In this document: in pieces, positions 19,243 to 27,718 of the stretch
How positions within the stretch are numbered: position 1 is the stretch's first letter
Layout of the letters: the number at the start of each line of letters is the position of its first letter
Assembly: GCF_000621805.1 (NCBI RefSeq)
Contig: NZ_JHXH01000009.1
Span: 49,738 to 113,737, forward strand
DNA: 64,000 bases
Direction of reading: 5' to 3'
Source of the DNA: Ruminococcus sp. FC2018
Lineage (GTDB): Bacteria > Bacillota > Clostridia > Oscillospirales > Ruminococcaceae
Position numbers and translations under genes: made by a program
The notes under the pieces: generated by a model
The model's database searches: none
Told to the model about the DNA's origin: nothing
The model's input: only the letters and a program-made list of their open reading frames with translations

Positions 19243-19584
19243 TTATTCCCAGTTTTTCCAGACATCGGGACAGTAACCAACAGTCGCATGCTTTCCGTTT
19301 CTCACAACGGGAGCGGTGATTATCTGCGGATTTTCAAGGAGCTTTTCCTGCTTTTCCTCAGCGCTGCCCAGATATCTGAACAGGGTGGCTGCCTCACCCT
19401 TTGCCTTTGGATCCAGCAGCTTGTCAATGTCCCCCACCGCCGCAAGTACGCTTGTGAACTCACCCTTGCTCATGCCCTTGGAGTTAAGGTCAATGTACTG
19501 AAAGCTTATCCTGCGCTCTTTGAAATATCTCTGCGCTTTCTTGGTGTCAAATGATGAGGAGCGTCCGAATATCTGTATGTTCAT
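19243..19584 (-). CDS. ArsC/Spx-family protein lacking the active-site Cys
   Basis: A 113-aa thioredoxin-fold protein of the arsenate reductase/Spx/YffB family: IQIFG at the N-terminus, then TKKAQRYFKERRISFQYIDL, a C-terminal TAPVVRNG block (cis-Pro) and a VGYCPDVW end. The position of the catalytic Cys, normally just before xDTKKA, is Ser11 (FGRSSSFDTKKA), so arsenate reduction or redox sensing by that residue is excluded. The ATG overlaps the stop of dtd (ATGA) and has GGGAG upstream. Confidence 0.8.
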   Translation of the reverse strand: MNIQIFGRSSSFDTKKAQRYFKERRISFQYIDLNSKGMSKGEFTSVLAAVGDIDKLLDPKAKGEAATLFRYLGSAEEKQEKLLENPQIITAPVVRNGKHATVGYCPDVWKNWE

Positions 19585-20042
19585 GCAAGTATCTCCCCGT
19601 TTCTGCACTCCAGATAAATGGTGAAAGGACCGTCGTTTACAAGCTCGACCTGCATTTCTGCGCCGAAAATCCCGCTTTCAACCTTGCCGTTTATTTTCTC
19701 GGCACACTTGGTCTTAAACAGTTCAAAGAGACGGTTCGCCTCGCCGGGACTGCCGGCATAGATAAATGACGGGCGATTGCCGTGGTGGCAGTCGGCAAGC
19801 AGGGTAAACTGGGAAACTGCCAGAATATCTCCGTCCACATCGTTTATGGAAAGGTTCGTCTTGCCGTTTTCATCGGAAAAGATACGCAGCTTTGATATTT
19901 TATCCGCCAGCTTTTCGCAGTCTGCATCGGTATCATCTTTTGCGGCACCGAAAAGTATCATAAAGCCCTTTTCGATCTTGCCAACTATTTTTCCATCAAC
20001 GGTAACAGATGCTCGGGTCACTCTCTGGATTATTGTTTTCAT
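19581..20042 (-). CDS. dtd: D-aminoacyl-tRNA deacylase
   Basis: Hydrolyses D-aminoacyl-tRNAs (and mischarged Gly-tRNAAla), recycling tRNA. The 153-aa protein matches the family's usual length and has both signatures: VSQFTLLADCHHGNRPSF near residue 80 and NDGPFTIYLE near the C-terminus, the latter a variant of the usual NGPVT motif. It overlaps the ArsC/Spx-like gene by 4 nt and lies 22 bp after the mutarotase-like gene. Confidence 0.95.
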   Translation of the reverse strand: MKTIIQRVTRASVTVDGKIVGKIEKGFMILFGAAKDDTDADCEKLADKISKLRIFSDENGKTNLSINDVDGDILAVSQFTLLADCHHGNRPSFIYAGSPGEANRLFELFKTKCAEKINGKVESGIFGAEMQVELVNDGPFTIYLECRNGEILA

Positions 20043-20064
20043 GCTGTTTTCTCCTTTTCAGTAG

Positions 20065-20922
20065 TCAGAATATCACTATGTTGTAATAGTACCTGTACTG
20101 CTCGCCTTTTCCCAGCTTTATGGCGTTGGGTTTGTTCTCGATATTTTCAAAATCGTCGTCGTAAAACGTGGGCACAGAGGTCCATGGTTCAAGGCATACA
20201 AACTGTGCTCTGTCGTCGCCTGTTGGTGACCACACGGTTATGCAGTCGCTGACAGGATACTCCAGGCGGACATAGCTGCTGCTTTTTCGGGATCTGAGGG
20301 AGATAGCCTTTGAGTTGGGATAGTTAATGGGTATGGAATCGTTGTCAAACAGCTTTCTGGTCATGTCCAGCTGTTTGCCGTATTTCACCAGAGTAACAGT
20401 CTCATCCCCTATCTTCTGGGTGATATGCTCGTCCAGGTCAAACTCAACATAGTAATCGTCAAAGCTTTCTCCTTCGTTCAAAGGACAGTTGAATGCAGGG
20501 TGCGCACCCAGATAAAAATACATATCTTCATCACCGGTGTTGGTCACCAGATTTTCAACGCTCAGGCAGTTGCCGCTGATGGTATATTTAACGTCAAGGC
20601 AGAACTTGTACGGATACTGTGCCAGAGTCTCGGTGTTGTCGGTAAGGCGGAAGGAAAGAGAGTCGTCGGTCTGCCCTGTGAACTCAAACTCCATGTCCCT
20701 TGCAAACCCATGATTTGCCTTCATGGTGTACTGCTTCCCACCGGCAGTATATTTCCTGTCTTTTGGGGAGCAGATAAAGGGGAAAAGAATGGGCGCATAA
20801 CGCTTCCATGCGTCGCCGCACTGCCAAAGATACTCCTTACCGCCAAGCTTTACCGAGTGGAGCTCGGCACCGAAGGTGTCGGCGGATATTTCCAGCTTAC
20901 CATTTTTTATAGTATAAAGCAT
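20065..20922 (-). CDS. Aldose 1-epimerase-like protein (LacX type)
   Basis: A 285-aa beta-sandwich sugar-binding protein of the galactose mutarotase superfamily. HGFARDMEF near residue 90 and GAHPAFNCPL near residue 170 carry the conserved His of the active site, and SSYVRLEYP/PWTSVP follow in family order. LacX-type members probably interconvert anomers of sugars or hexose-6-phosphates. Transcribed ahead of dtd in what looks like one operon. Confidence 0.88.
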   Translation of the reverse strand: MLYTIKNGKLEISADTFGAELHSVKLGGKEYLWQCGDAWKRYAPILFPFICSPKDRKYTAGGKQYTMKANHGFARDMEFEFTGQTDDSLSFRLTDNTETLAQYPYKFCLDVKYTISGNCLSVENLVTNTGDEDMYFYLGAHPAFNCPLNEGESFDDYYVEFDLDEHITQKIGDETVTLVKYGKQLDMTRKLFDNDSIPINYPNSKAISLRSRKSSSYVRLEYPVSDCITVWSPTGDDRAQFVCLEPWTSVPTFYDDDFENIENKPNAIKLGKGEQYRYYYNIVIF

Positions 20923-21039
20923 TTTTGTACCTCCAATGTAATAATTTCATTAAAATCATACCACAATTTTCATATCTTTTCAATAGGGTTTTTCCTGTGC
21001 GGCTGGGGAATATGAAAAACGGCGAACAAAGGAGCAAGA

Positions 21040-21138
21040 ATGAGAAAAACAAAGAAAACAGCATATTACATTGATGCAGATGTTCCCATTTTGCTCCCGT
21101 TTGCCCGGGAAGACTTTGCGAAAAAAATAAACTCGTGA
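21040..21138 (+). CDS. Candidate 32-aa small protein
   Basis: ATG at 21040 is preceded by AAAGGAG with a 5-nt gap, a strong ribosome site. The 32-codon frame starts MRKTKKTAYY and ends KKINS, hydrophilic with a central Pro/Leu segment, no signal peptide and no family I know. The downstream promoter for the SPFH gene overlaps its stop. It could be an expressed peptide or a relic. Confidence 0.35.
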   Translation: MRKTKKTAYYIDADVPILLPFAREDFAKKINS

Positions 21139-21144
21139 TATAAT
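21116..21144 (+). promoter_or_regulatory. Promoter for the SPFH gene
   Basis: TTGCGA (21116-21121) and TATAAT (21139-21144), spacer 17 bp, 72 bp before the start codon. Confidence 0.6.
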
Positions 21145-21216
21145 ATGCTAAACCGAAAGGTTGAGGATGTACATCCGCAAATAGGAGAGAAATACACAGA
21201 CAGAAAGGAATTTAAA

Positions 21217-22128
21217 ATGGCTCAGGATAATGTTATTGACATTGGAAAAAGAAAGAAAGGAACTGTGAAGATAGTTCTTTGTATCGTTGCAGTGCTGTTC
21301 GTAGTTTTGGCTGTTATTTCGGCGATAAGGATAGTACCTGCGGGCTGCACGGGAGTTGTTACCACATTCGGAGAGGTATCCGACACATCGCTGACTGAGG
21401 GACTGCATTTTGTGATCCCCTTTGCACAGAAGGTCGAGATAATCTCCAACAAGATCCAGATCTATGAGGCTACCGCCGATGCAGTATCAAACGATATGCA
21501 GGCTGTAAGCACAAAGATCGCAGTAAACTACCGTATACAGAGCGAGGCTTCCGCAAGGATATTCAGGGATATCGGCGTTGACTACAAGGACGTTATACTT
21601 ATGCCTACCGTTCAGGAGGGCATGAAGAGCGTCTGTGCAAAGTACAATGCAGAGCAGCTTATAACCAAGCGTGCAAGCGTTGCAGACGAGATAAAGACAG
21701 AGCTTGCTGCCAAGGTCTCGGAGTACGGGATCGAGATCGAAAAATTCAACATTGTGAACTTTGATTTCTCAAAGGAATTCAACGAGGCTATCGAAGCAAA
21801 GCAGGTGGCAGAGCAGAATTATCTCAAAACCAAGACCGAGCAGAACCAGGCTATCGTTGTTGCAGAGGCAGAGGCTAAGAAAAAGGTGATCGCTGCCGAG
21901 GCAGACGCTAAGGCTATCAAGGCAAGAGCAGACGCTCAGGCGGCTGCAAACAAGACCATTGCAGAGTCTCTCAGCCCTACGCTGATACAGTATCAGACCA
22001 TTGAGAAATGGAACGGCGTACTGCCCAAAGTGGCAAGCAGCGCAAATCCTCTGATCTCACTGGATCTTGACGATGAAGCAAAGACAAGCAGCACCACCAC
22101 CGACCAGCAGCAGAAAGCTGCACAGTAA
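21217..22128 (+). CDS. SPFH-domain (prohibitin/HflC-like) membrane protein
   Basis: A 303-aa stomatin/prohibitin-type protein: one membrane helix (18-38), SPFH domain (about 40-200) with FGEVSDTSLTEGLHFVIPF, then an Ala/Glu/Lys-rich coiled coil (about 190-260) and a Thr/Gln tail. Such proteins oligomerise as membrane scaffolds and often work with proteases or organise lipid microdomains. The ATG at 21217 follows AAAGGA at good spacing, so the longer frame from 21145 is not used. No protease or NfeD partner is adjacent. Confidence 0.88.
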   Translation: MAQDNVIDIGKRKKGTVKIVLCIVAVLFVVLAVISAIRIVPAGCTGVVTTFGEVSDTSLTEGLHFVIPFAQKVEIISNKIQIYEATADAVSNDMQAVSTKIAVNYRIQSEASARIFRDIGVDYKDVILMPTVQEGMKSVCAKYNAEQLITKRASVADEIKTELAAKVSEYGIEIEKFNIVNFDFSKEFNEAIEAKQVAEQNYLKTKTEQNQAIVVAEAEAKKKVIAAEADAKAIKARADAQAAANKTIAESLSPTLIQYQTIEKWNGVLPKVASSANPLISLDLDDEAKTSSTTTDQQQKAAQ

Positions 22129-22139
22129 ACAAAGGCAAG

Positions 22140-22173
22140 AACCCCGGACCGCTTGTGATCCGGGGCTCTTTTT
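22140..22173 (+). terminator. Terminator after the SPFH gene
   Basis: CCCCGGA (22142-22148) pairs with TCCGGGG (22159-22165), followed by CTCTTTTT. Confidence 0.85.
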
Positions 22174-22445
22174 ATGCGTGTATGAAAAGCTGTTTGAGAT
22201 ACTGCGGTCACCGTTGCTGCACAGCTTATCAGCACGGGACGTACGGAGATATAAATATATCATCAACAGGTTTCTTCGCCTGTGCTGTGCAGATGAAAAA
22301 TCGGCAGCATCTGCGTGCGGTCAGAGCAAAGGTCCTGTTGCTGCGTGGTGAAAAGACAGCTGTCTGTCTTTGGCATAAAGATAGCATGGCAGGGATAGAA
22401 TGTCAATACGAAAAGCCGAATTTTATCCGAACTGTAAATCCGCTG
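22174..22445. other. Non-coding stretch, no gene seen
   Basis: About 270 bp between a terminator and the next promoter. No frame has a ribosome site and credible composition. Short hairpins such as CAGG/CCTG near 22266-22281 are present but match no RNA class I recognise. Confidence 0.5.
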
Positions 22446-22474
22446 TTGCATTTTTGATATCGTTGTGTTATAAT
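22446..22474 (+). promoter_or_regulatory. Promoter for the first DUF3592-like gene
   Basis: TTGCAT (22446-22451) and TATAAT (22469-22474), spacer 17 bp. Confidence 0.7.
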
Positions 22475-22508
22475 GGTTACAAGTTTTAGCTTGAAAGGAG
22501 CGTTTGTT

Positions 22509-22913
22509 ATGGGTGTCAAAGGCATTTTGCTTATCATTGAGGGACTTGTGTTGGCTGTGGGATTTCTCATGGTTTATATGGCTGTGAAAAGAAAACAGAG
22601 GTGCACCGAGCCTGCTGTTGCAACTATCGTGGACATAAAGCGTGACACAGACACCGATGACAAGGGCAACAAGTCATACAGTTACAGACCTGTGCTTGAG
22701 TACAAAGTGGGAGTGGAGACCTTCAAGCGCACCGCAAAGGCGACTTCAAAAGACCGCAAGGCATATAAGGTGGGTGCGCAGGTGAACATCAAGTTCAATC
22801 CGCTCAAGCCCAAGGAGTTTATGACCGCAAAACAGAAAAGCGGTTACGGCACAGGCATACTGCTTATGGTCATTGCACTGGCGGCAGCGGTGGCAACACT
22901 TATTTTTGCATAA
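22509..22913 (+). CDS. DUF3592-like membrane protein
   Basis: 134 aa with helices at both ends (about 5-25 and 112-133) and a soluble beta-rich middle carrying YRPVLEYKVGVETF and VNIKFNPLKPKEF. This layout (membrane, extracytoplasmic 'Y-P-V-x-x-Y' domain, 'YNP' motif, membrane) matches DUF3592 proteins, function unknown. ATG at 22509 has AAAGGAG 8 nt upstream. A longer relative lies at 32561. Confidence 0.75.
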   Translation: MGVKGILLIIEGLVLAVGFLMVYMAVKRKQRCTEPAVATIVDIKRDTDTDDKGNKSYSYRPVLEYKVGVETFKRTAKATSKDRKAYKVGAQVNIKFNPLKPKEFMTAKQKSGYGTGILLMVIALAAAVATLIFA

Positions 22914-22925
22914 GCTATCCTAACG

Positions 22926-22955
22926 GACCTTTGGTAATTTCCAAAGGTCTTTTTT
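22926..22955. terminator. Bidirectional terminator
   Basis: GACCTTTGG/CCAAAGGTC stem followed by T run on the plus strand and AAA-mirrored T run on the minus strand; shared by convergent genes. Confidence 0.85.
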
Positions 22956-23451
22956 ACTGGCTGTTTTCAAATTCATATTTCAGCTCCCCGGGAAAGCTTA
23001 TTTCTTTAAGCTCGCCGTCTTTGAAGCGTGCGGAAAAATCCTGTCCGTTGAGGGAAGCTTTTTCGATTATGTCCTCTCCCTCTTTGGAACAGCTCACATC
23101 TGTTTTGCCTATTAGCTTTTCCACCGCACCGCAGCAGGTATCTGCCATGGACATACCTCCCAGGCTGCTGCGGTCAAGCTCATATTTCAGCCCCATAAAC
23201 TCCATGGTACACACCTTGCCTGTAAGACCTATTTTCATCCCTTTGACGGTATCCGGCTGTGAAAACTCCATTTCCCACACGTCTGCATCGGCTCGCTTAA
23301 CATCGGCTGTATATTGCTTTTCGTGGTGGGTCATGGTAACACGGCAGCTGAACTTTTCGTCTATGTCACAGGGCTTTGCGCCGGCGGAATTTGCACAGGC
23401 GGTAAGGCACAGGGCTGCAATGGGCAGCAAAAGATACTTTTTAAGGTGCAT
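22954..23451 (-). CDS. Putative lipoprotein of unknown function
   Basis: 165 aa with a lipoprotein signal peptide: basic MHLKK, hydrophobic core, lipobox LTAC with Cys19. The mature part is beta-rich, with several Cys (CDIDEKFSC, ADTCCG), and ends in PGELKYEFENS. No family recognised; the pattern of short lipoproteins that measure or bind at the surface is common in Clostridia. GGAGGG precedes the ATG. Its stop abuts the shared terminator. Confidence 0.75.
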   Translation of the reverse strand: MHLKKYLLLPIAALCLTACANSAGAKPCDIDEKFSCRVTMTHHEKQYTADVKRADADVWEMEFSQPDTVKGMKIGLTGKVCTMEFMGLKYELDRSSLGGMSMADTCCGAVEKLIGKTDVSCSKEGEDIIEKASLNGQDFSARFKDGELKEISFPGELKYEFENSQ

Positions 23452-23464
23452 TGTTTTCCCTCCG

Positions 23465-23500
23465 TAAAAAAAGGCTTTCTTCCGAAACCAGAAGAAAGCC
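23465..23500. terminator. Terminator after nnr
   Basis: GGCTTTCTTC and GAAGAAAGCC pair; T tracts flank both sides (TTTTTTT on the minus strand). Confidence 0.85.
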
Positions 23501-23520
23501 GTGTTTTTTAATGCGATGTG

Positions 23521-25041
23521 TTATGCCTCAAGCTGTGCGAAATATCTTCCCAGAGAAGCGGCAATGTCCGTTGGCAGAACGCTTCTTGGAGAGGAGCCTT
23601 CACACAGCATCTCAGCGGTTTTGCCCATGATATAACTTGCCCCTGCGCAGGCATCAACAGGCTTGCAGCCCTGGGCGATCAAAGAGGCAGCCATGCCTGC
23701 CAGCAGGTCTCCCGAGCCGCCTTTGGAGAGGGCGGTATTGCCTGTATCTGTCAGGATACACCGGTCACTGTCCACCGCAAAGCTCTCACAGCTTTTTGAA
23801 AGCAGGGTAACTCCGTATTTTCCGGCTGTTTCACGGGCAATATCCAGCCTGTTGGAAAGCACCTGTTCAATGTCCCTTCCGCACAGCCGTGCCAGTTCCA
23901 TGGGGTGAGGCGTAAGTATCACATCGGATTTTTTCTTCTGTAATACATCTATATTCGCCGCCAGGGAATTTATGCCGTCTGCATCTATCACCAGGGGACA
24001 AAAGCTGTTCATCACCAGCTCAGCCACCAGCTGTTCAGTCTGCTGTGTGTGCCCAAGACCGCAGCCTATAAGCATACATTGGGAGCGTTTTGATTTTTCA
24101 ATAAGCACCTGTGTGTTGGCTGCGGTGAGAAAGCCGTCTTTATCTGTTTCAAGGTGGGTGTAGGTACACTCAAGAATACGTGATGAAAGCGAGTTTATGA
24201 CCTTATCTGCCGAGCAAAGCTCGTACAGTCCCACTCCGCTGCGCAAAGCACCCAATGCGCTTATCCCCGCAGCACCGATATAGCTATGGCTGCCGCACAC
24301 AGCGGTGACCTTACCGAATGTACCTTTGTTGCCGTAGGCAAGTCTTTCGGGCAGTATGCTCCTGACGTACTGCTTGTCGCACAGCTCAACGGTGAATGGG
24401 TCGGTCTCGCAGCCTTGTGGTATGCCGATATCCGCCACCGTGACCTTGCCGCAGAAATACCTGCACGGAGAAAGGAGCAGCCCTGCTTTTTTTCTGTGGA
24501 AGGTCAGCGTCATGTGTGCTTTGAAAGAATCCTTGTCTGCAAGCCCGTTTGAGGCGTCGCACCCGGAAGGCAGGTCGCAGGCGATACGAATTGCATCGGT
24601 CGAGTTCACAATGGCAAACACACCGGCAATATCTCCTGTCAGACTGCCATGAAAGCCTGTACCGAAGAGGCAGTCGACGATCACATCAAATCCTGAGAAA
24701 AAGTCTCTGTCCGGGGACGAACGGAGTATGGTCACATTGGGGTCAAGCTTTGCAAATGCCGCTTTTGCAAGATCTGTGGCTGAGTCGCCGCATGGGAGCA
24801 TAACGGTCACATCAACTCCGGACTGCGCAAGAAAATCTGCGCAGACAAAGCCGTCTCCACCGTTGTTGCCCTTGCCTGCAAGGATAAGGCAGCGGTGCAC
24901 ACCGCCGGACATACAGGCTTTGAGCACAAAACGCCCCAGAGCCTGTCCTGCGTTATCCATGAGACGGGAAAGGCTGACGCCGCTGTTATGGGAAAGCTTT
25001 TCGCAGTTGACCATCTGCTGCACGGTAAGTATGCGCTCCAT
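23521..25041 (-). CDS. nnr: Bifunctional NAD(P)HX epimerase / dehydratase
   Basis: Repairs hydrated NADH/NADPH. The 506-aa fusion has the NnrE epimerase domain (about 1-205, with GKGNNGGDGFVCADFL) and the NnrD ADP-dependent dehydratase domain (about 215-500, ribokinase-like, with LTPHPMELARL and the anion-hole KGGSGDLLAGM). Both domains look complete. A G-rich ribosome site (GGGGGGG) lies 6 nt before the ATG, 18 bp after the upstream DUF gene. Confidence 0.95.
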   Translation of the reverse strand: MERILTVQQMVNCEKLSHNSGVSLSRLMDNAGQALGRFVLKACMSGGVHRCLILAGKGNNGGDGFVCADFLAQSGVDVTVMLPCGDSATDLAKAAFAKLDPNVTILRSSPDRDFFSGFDVIVDCLFGTGFHGSLTGDIAGVFAIVNSTDAIRIACDLPSGCDASNGLADKDSFKAHMTLTFHRKKAGLLLSPCRYFCGKVTVADIGIPQGCETDPFTVELCDKQYVRSILPERLAYGNKGTFGKVTAVCGSHSYIGAAGISALGALRSGVGLYELCSADKVINSLSSRILECTYTHLETDKDGFLTAANTQVLIEKSKRSQCMLIGCGLGHTQQTEQLVAELVMNSFCPLVIDADGINSLAANIDVLQKKKSDVILTPHPMELARLCGRDIEQVLSNRLDIARETAGKYGVTLLSKSCESFAVDSDRCILTDTGNTALSKGGSGDLLAGMAASLIAQGCKPVDACAGASYIMGKTAEMLCEGSSPRSVLPTDIAASLGRYFAQLEA

Positions 25042-25059
25042 TTGTGACCCCCCCTTTTT

Positions 25060-25620
25060 TTACACCTCGTCTGTTTGAACCGGGGTATATATCTTTGTGA
25101 ACTCGTTTCGTATCTCTCTGGGGAGATAGGGTATCATCATGCTGACAAGTCTGTCGTTGGGCGAAAAGAAAAGTGTGGTATCGCCGTAATCCTTGTATTT
25201 GAAATTGATAAAAAATTCTTTCATCTCACCGCTGTTGTCCGATGCAAGCACCATGGTGCTGTCTGCATCGACCTCCATATCGTCGTCCCAGATGCCTATT
25301 TCGGAGATATTGTTCAGACTCAGTGAGCAAAGCCTTTTGCGCTTGCTCTGGGCAATTATCTTATCAATATCCAGTTCACCGTTGGTGAAGATATACTCGT
25401 ATTCTATCTCCAGCTTTTTGGCAAGCTTGAAAGAAAAATAAATTGCCAGTATGCCAAGAAATATTGCAAGCGGCGCAAATTTAGACTCAAACGCCATTGC
25501 GGTAAATATAAGTGCCATTGCAAGGGCGAAGGCAGATACCTTCACCATTATTCCCAGCACTTTATCACGCTGTGTGGGTGTCTTTTTGACCACCTGCTCC
25601 ATAAAACTGTCTGTTACCAC
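25060..25620 (-). CDS. Membrane protein, DUF6106-like
   Basis: 186 aa: two adjacent membrane helices (about 28-66) followed by a soluble domain resembling a PH-like fold in length and pattern (YEYIFTNGELDIDKII, IYTPVQTDEV end). Similar Clostridial proteins are filed as DUF6106; I am not certain of that. The GTG at 25620 with AGGGAG 9 nt upstream is preferred to the in-frame ATG at 25602. Operon with nnr. Confidence 0.65.
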   Translation of the reverse strand: MVTDSFMEQVVKKTPTQRDKVLGIMVKVSAFALAMALIFTAMAFESKFAPLAIFLGILAIYFSFKLAKKLEIEYEYIFTNGELDIDKIIAQSKRKRLCSLSLNNISEIGIWDDDMEVDADSTMVLASDNSGEMKEFFINFKYKDYGDTTLFFSPNDRLVSMMIPYLPREIRNEFTKIYTPVQTDEV

Positions 25621-25725
25621 TGAAAAATGCTCCCTTCGTTTTATTAAACTTCCCTAATATTTTAACACGTTGCAAGTTATTTTTCAAGGGTTTTGCAAGA
25701 TTTGCCGAAAATATAGCATTGATTG

Positions 25726-25754
25726 TTGAAAAAAGCTGAATAATGTGGTAAAAT
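25726..25754 (+). promoter_or_regulatory. Promoter for amidohydrolase-birA
   Basis: TTGAAA (25726-25731) and TAAAAT (25749-25754), spacer 17 bp. Confidence 0.6.
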
Positions 25755-25794
25755 AATATGGATATAAGCATAAAGCAGGGAAAGGGAAGATAAA

Positions 25795-26589
25795 ATGGTA
25801 ATTGATTTTCATGTACACGCATTCAACCCTAAGATAGCTGAAAAAGCAATAAGTGTTCTTGCTCAGCGCTGCGGCATAACCCCTTACACAAGGGGGCTTG
25901 TGGAGCAGACGGTGGAATGTATGGACAGGTGGGGAGTGGACAAGTCGGTGCTTTTGTCCATTGCCACAAAACCCAGCCAGCAGACAGTGATAAACGACTG
26001 GGCACAGCAGCAGGAAAGCCACAGATTCATCCCCTTCGGCAGCGTTCACCCGGATGCACAGGATGCTGTGGAGGAAGTGTTCAGGATAAAGCAAAGGGGC
26101 TTGCACGGAATAAAGCTCCATCCGGATTATCAGGATTTTATGGTGGACGATCCTAAGGTCGACCCGGTGCTGGACGCCGCACAGCAGGCAGATCTGCCGG
26201 TCATATTCCATTCGGGGTTCGACGTGCTTTCACCCGATCTTATACACTGTATGGCCGGACCTGCGCTGAAAATGATAAAGCGTCACAAGGGCTTGAAAAT
26301 AATACTTGCCCATCTTGGCTGCAACGACCACTGGCAGGATGTGTACGATATCCTCGCGGGAGTAGACGGTGAGGTTTACTTTGACACTGCGTTCACCTCA
26401 TGGAGATGCCCTGACGATATAATGACGAAAATAATCAGAAAGCATGGTGCCGACAGGATTCTTTTCGGCAGCGATATGCCCTGGGACAGACCCGACAGGA
26501 TACGGGACAAGATACTGGGGCTGAAGATATCCGACGACGACAAGGAAAAGATACTGGGGATAAACGCACAAAGACTGCTGGGACTGTGA
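25795..26589 (+). CDS. Amidohydrolase-family metal-dependent hydrolase
   Basis: A 264-aa TIM-barrel hydrolase of the amidohydrolase-2 type. Metal ligands are visible: DFHVH at residues 4-8, the barrel Lys/His in GIKLHPDYQ near residue 107, HSG near 140, HLG near 167 and the final Asp in LFGSDMPW near residue 222. Substrate unknown; family members include decarboxylases and lactonases. Good ribosome site AAAGGGAAG. BirA follows after 23 bp. Confidence 0.85.
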   Translation: MVIDFHVHAFNPKIAEKAISVLAQRCGITPYTRGLVEQTVECMDRWGVDKSVLLSIATKPSQQTVINDWAQQQESHRFIPFGSVHPDAQDAVEEVFRIKQRGLHGIKLHPDYQDFMVDDPKVDPVLDAAQQADLPVIFHSGFDVLSPDLIHCMAGPALKMIKRHKGLKIILAHLGCNDHWQDVYDILAGVDGEVYFDTAFTSWRCPDDIMTKIIRKHGADRILFGSDMPWDRPDRIRDKILGLKISDDDKEKILGINAQRLLGL

Positions 26590-26612
26590 GCGGTCGGCAA
26601 GGAGGGATAGCT

Positions 26613-27587
26613 ATGTCCGTAAAAGAAAAAGTAGCAAGTATTCTTGAACAAAACTGCGGAAAGTTCGTATCCGGACAGGAGCTTGCCCAGCAGCTTGGCT
26701 GCACACGGGGAGCGGTCTGGAAGGCAATAAGAGCCCTTCAGAAGCAGGGCTTTGAGATAACTGCGGTGACCAATAAGGGATATTGCATGGAAACAGGCGG
26801 AGATATACTTACGCTCAGCGGAGTGAAAAAGCATCTCTCCCACAGATGCCGTGATATGGATATCCTGGTCTATGACTGTGTGGACAGTACAAACGATATT
26901 ATCAAGGAATGTGCCAAAAAAGGTGAGGCGGAAGGCAAGGTAGTTATTGCCAGACAGCAGACAGGGGGCAAGGGAAGACTTGGAAGGTCGTTTTACTCCC
27001 CAAAGGACACGGGACTGTATCTGAGTATCCTGCTGAGACCGAAAATGCAGATGTTCAGGGCAATGCGGATAACCACCTGCGCAGCTCTTGCCGTGTGCGA
27101 TGCAATAGAAAGCGCAACGGGAAGAAAGCCCGATATCAAATGGGTCAACGATGTTTATCTTAACGGAGCCAAGGTGTGCGGCATACTTACCGAGGCGGCT
27201 GTGTCGGTGGAAAACGGCGGATTTGACTACGCTGTGCTGGGTATCGGGGTAAATGTATACGCTCCCGAAGGGGGGTTCCCCGACGAGATAGCGGACGTTG
27301 CCGGTGCTGTTGCCGATAACACGGTATCCCAGCTCAAAAACAAGCTGGCGGCGGGGATAATAAGCAGCTTTATGGACTATTACCACGATATTGAAAAAGG
27401 CGGGTTCCGCCGTGCATACAGCAAAAGGCTGATGTGGAAGGGCGAGGATATATATATCATAAGCCGGGAGCAAAAGACCCCTTGCCGGATAATAGATGTG
27501 GACGATGAGTGCAGACTGGAAGTGGAAATGGAAAACGGCGAAAAAAGGCTGATCTCCAGCGGAGAGATAAGCATAAGACGGCGCTGA
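26613..27587 (+). CDS. birA: Biotin operon repressor / biotin-protein ligase
   Basis: Attaches biotin to carboxylase carrier domains and, in the two-domain form, represses biotin genes. The 324-aa protein has an N-terminal winged helix (about 1-65, QQLGCTRGAVWKAIRALQ), the ligase domain (ARQQTGGKGRLGRSFYSP near residue 110, KWVNDVYLNGAKVCGI near 180) and an SH3-like C-terminus. AAGGAGG precedes the ATG at 26613. The DNA-binding domain makes it the regulatory class. Confidence 0.95.
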   Translation: MSVKEKVASILEQNCGKFVSGQELAQQLGCTRGAVWKAIRALQKQGFEITAVTNKGYCMETGGDILTLSGVKKHLSHRCRDMDILVYDCVDSTNDIIKECAKKGEAEGKVVIARQQTGGKGRLGRSFYSPKDTGLYLSILLRPKMQMFRAMRITTCAALAVCDAIESATGRKPDIKWVNDVYLNGAKVCGILTEAAVSVENGGFDYAVLGIGVNVYAPEGGFPDEIADVAGAVADNTVSQLKNKLAAGIISSFMDYYHDIEKGGFRRAYSKRLMWKGEDIYIISREQKTPCRIIDVDDECRLEVEMENGEKRLISSGEISIRRR

Positions 27588-27653
27588 TGACTGCTGTGCG
27601 GCAAATAACGGTTGATAACTGTGAGATAATTTGCAAAAATGACCGTTTACCTA

Positions 27654-27682
27654 TTGAAAAATGAGAAAAAATATGTTACAAT
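27654..27682 (+). promoter_or_regulatory. Promoter for pyridoxamine kinase-trmL-degV
   Basis: TTGAAA (27654-27659) and TACAAT (27677-27682), spacer 17 bp. Confidence 0.65.
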
Positions 27683-27718
27683 AAATTGATAAGTATGTGT
27701 TGTGAGGGTAGTGCTTTT

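Noticed and set aside
22155..22457. 100-codon frame in the gap before the DUF3592-like gene
   Set aside because: No ribosome site, overlaps a terminator and promoter, Cys-rich random composition.
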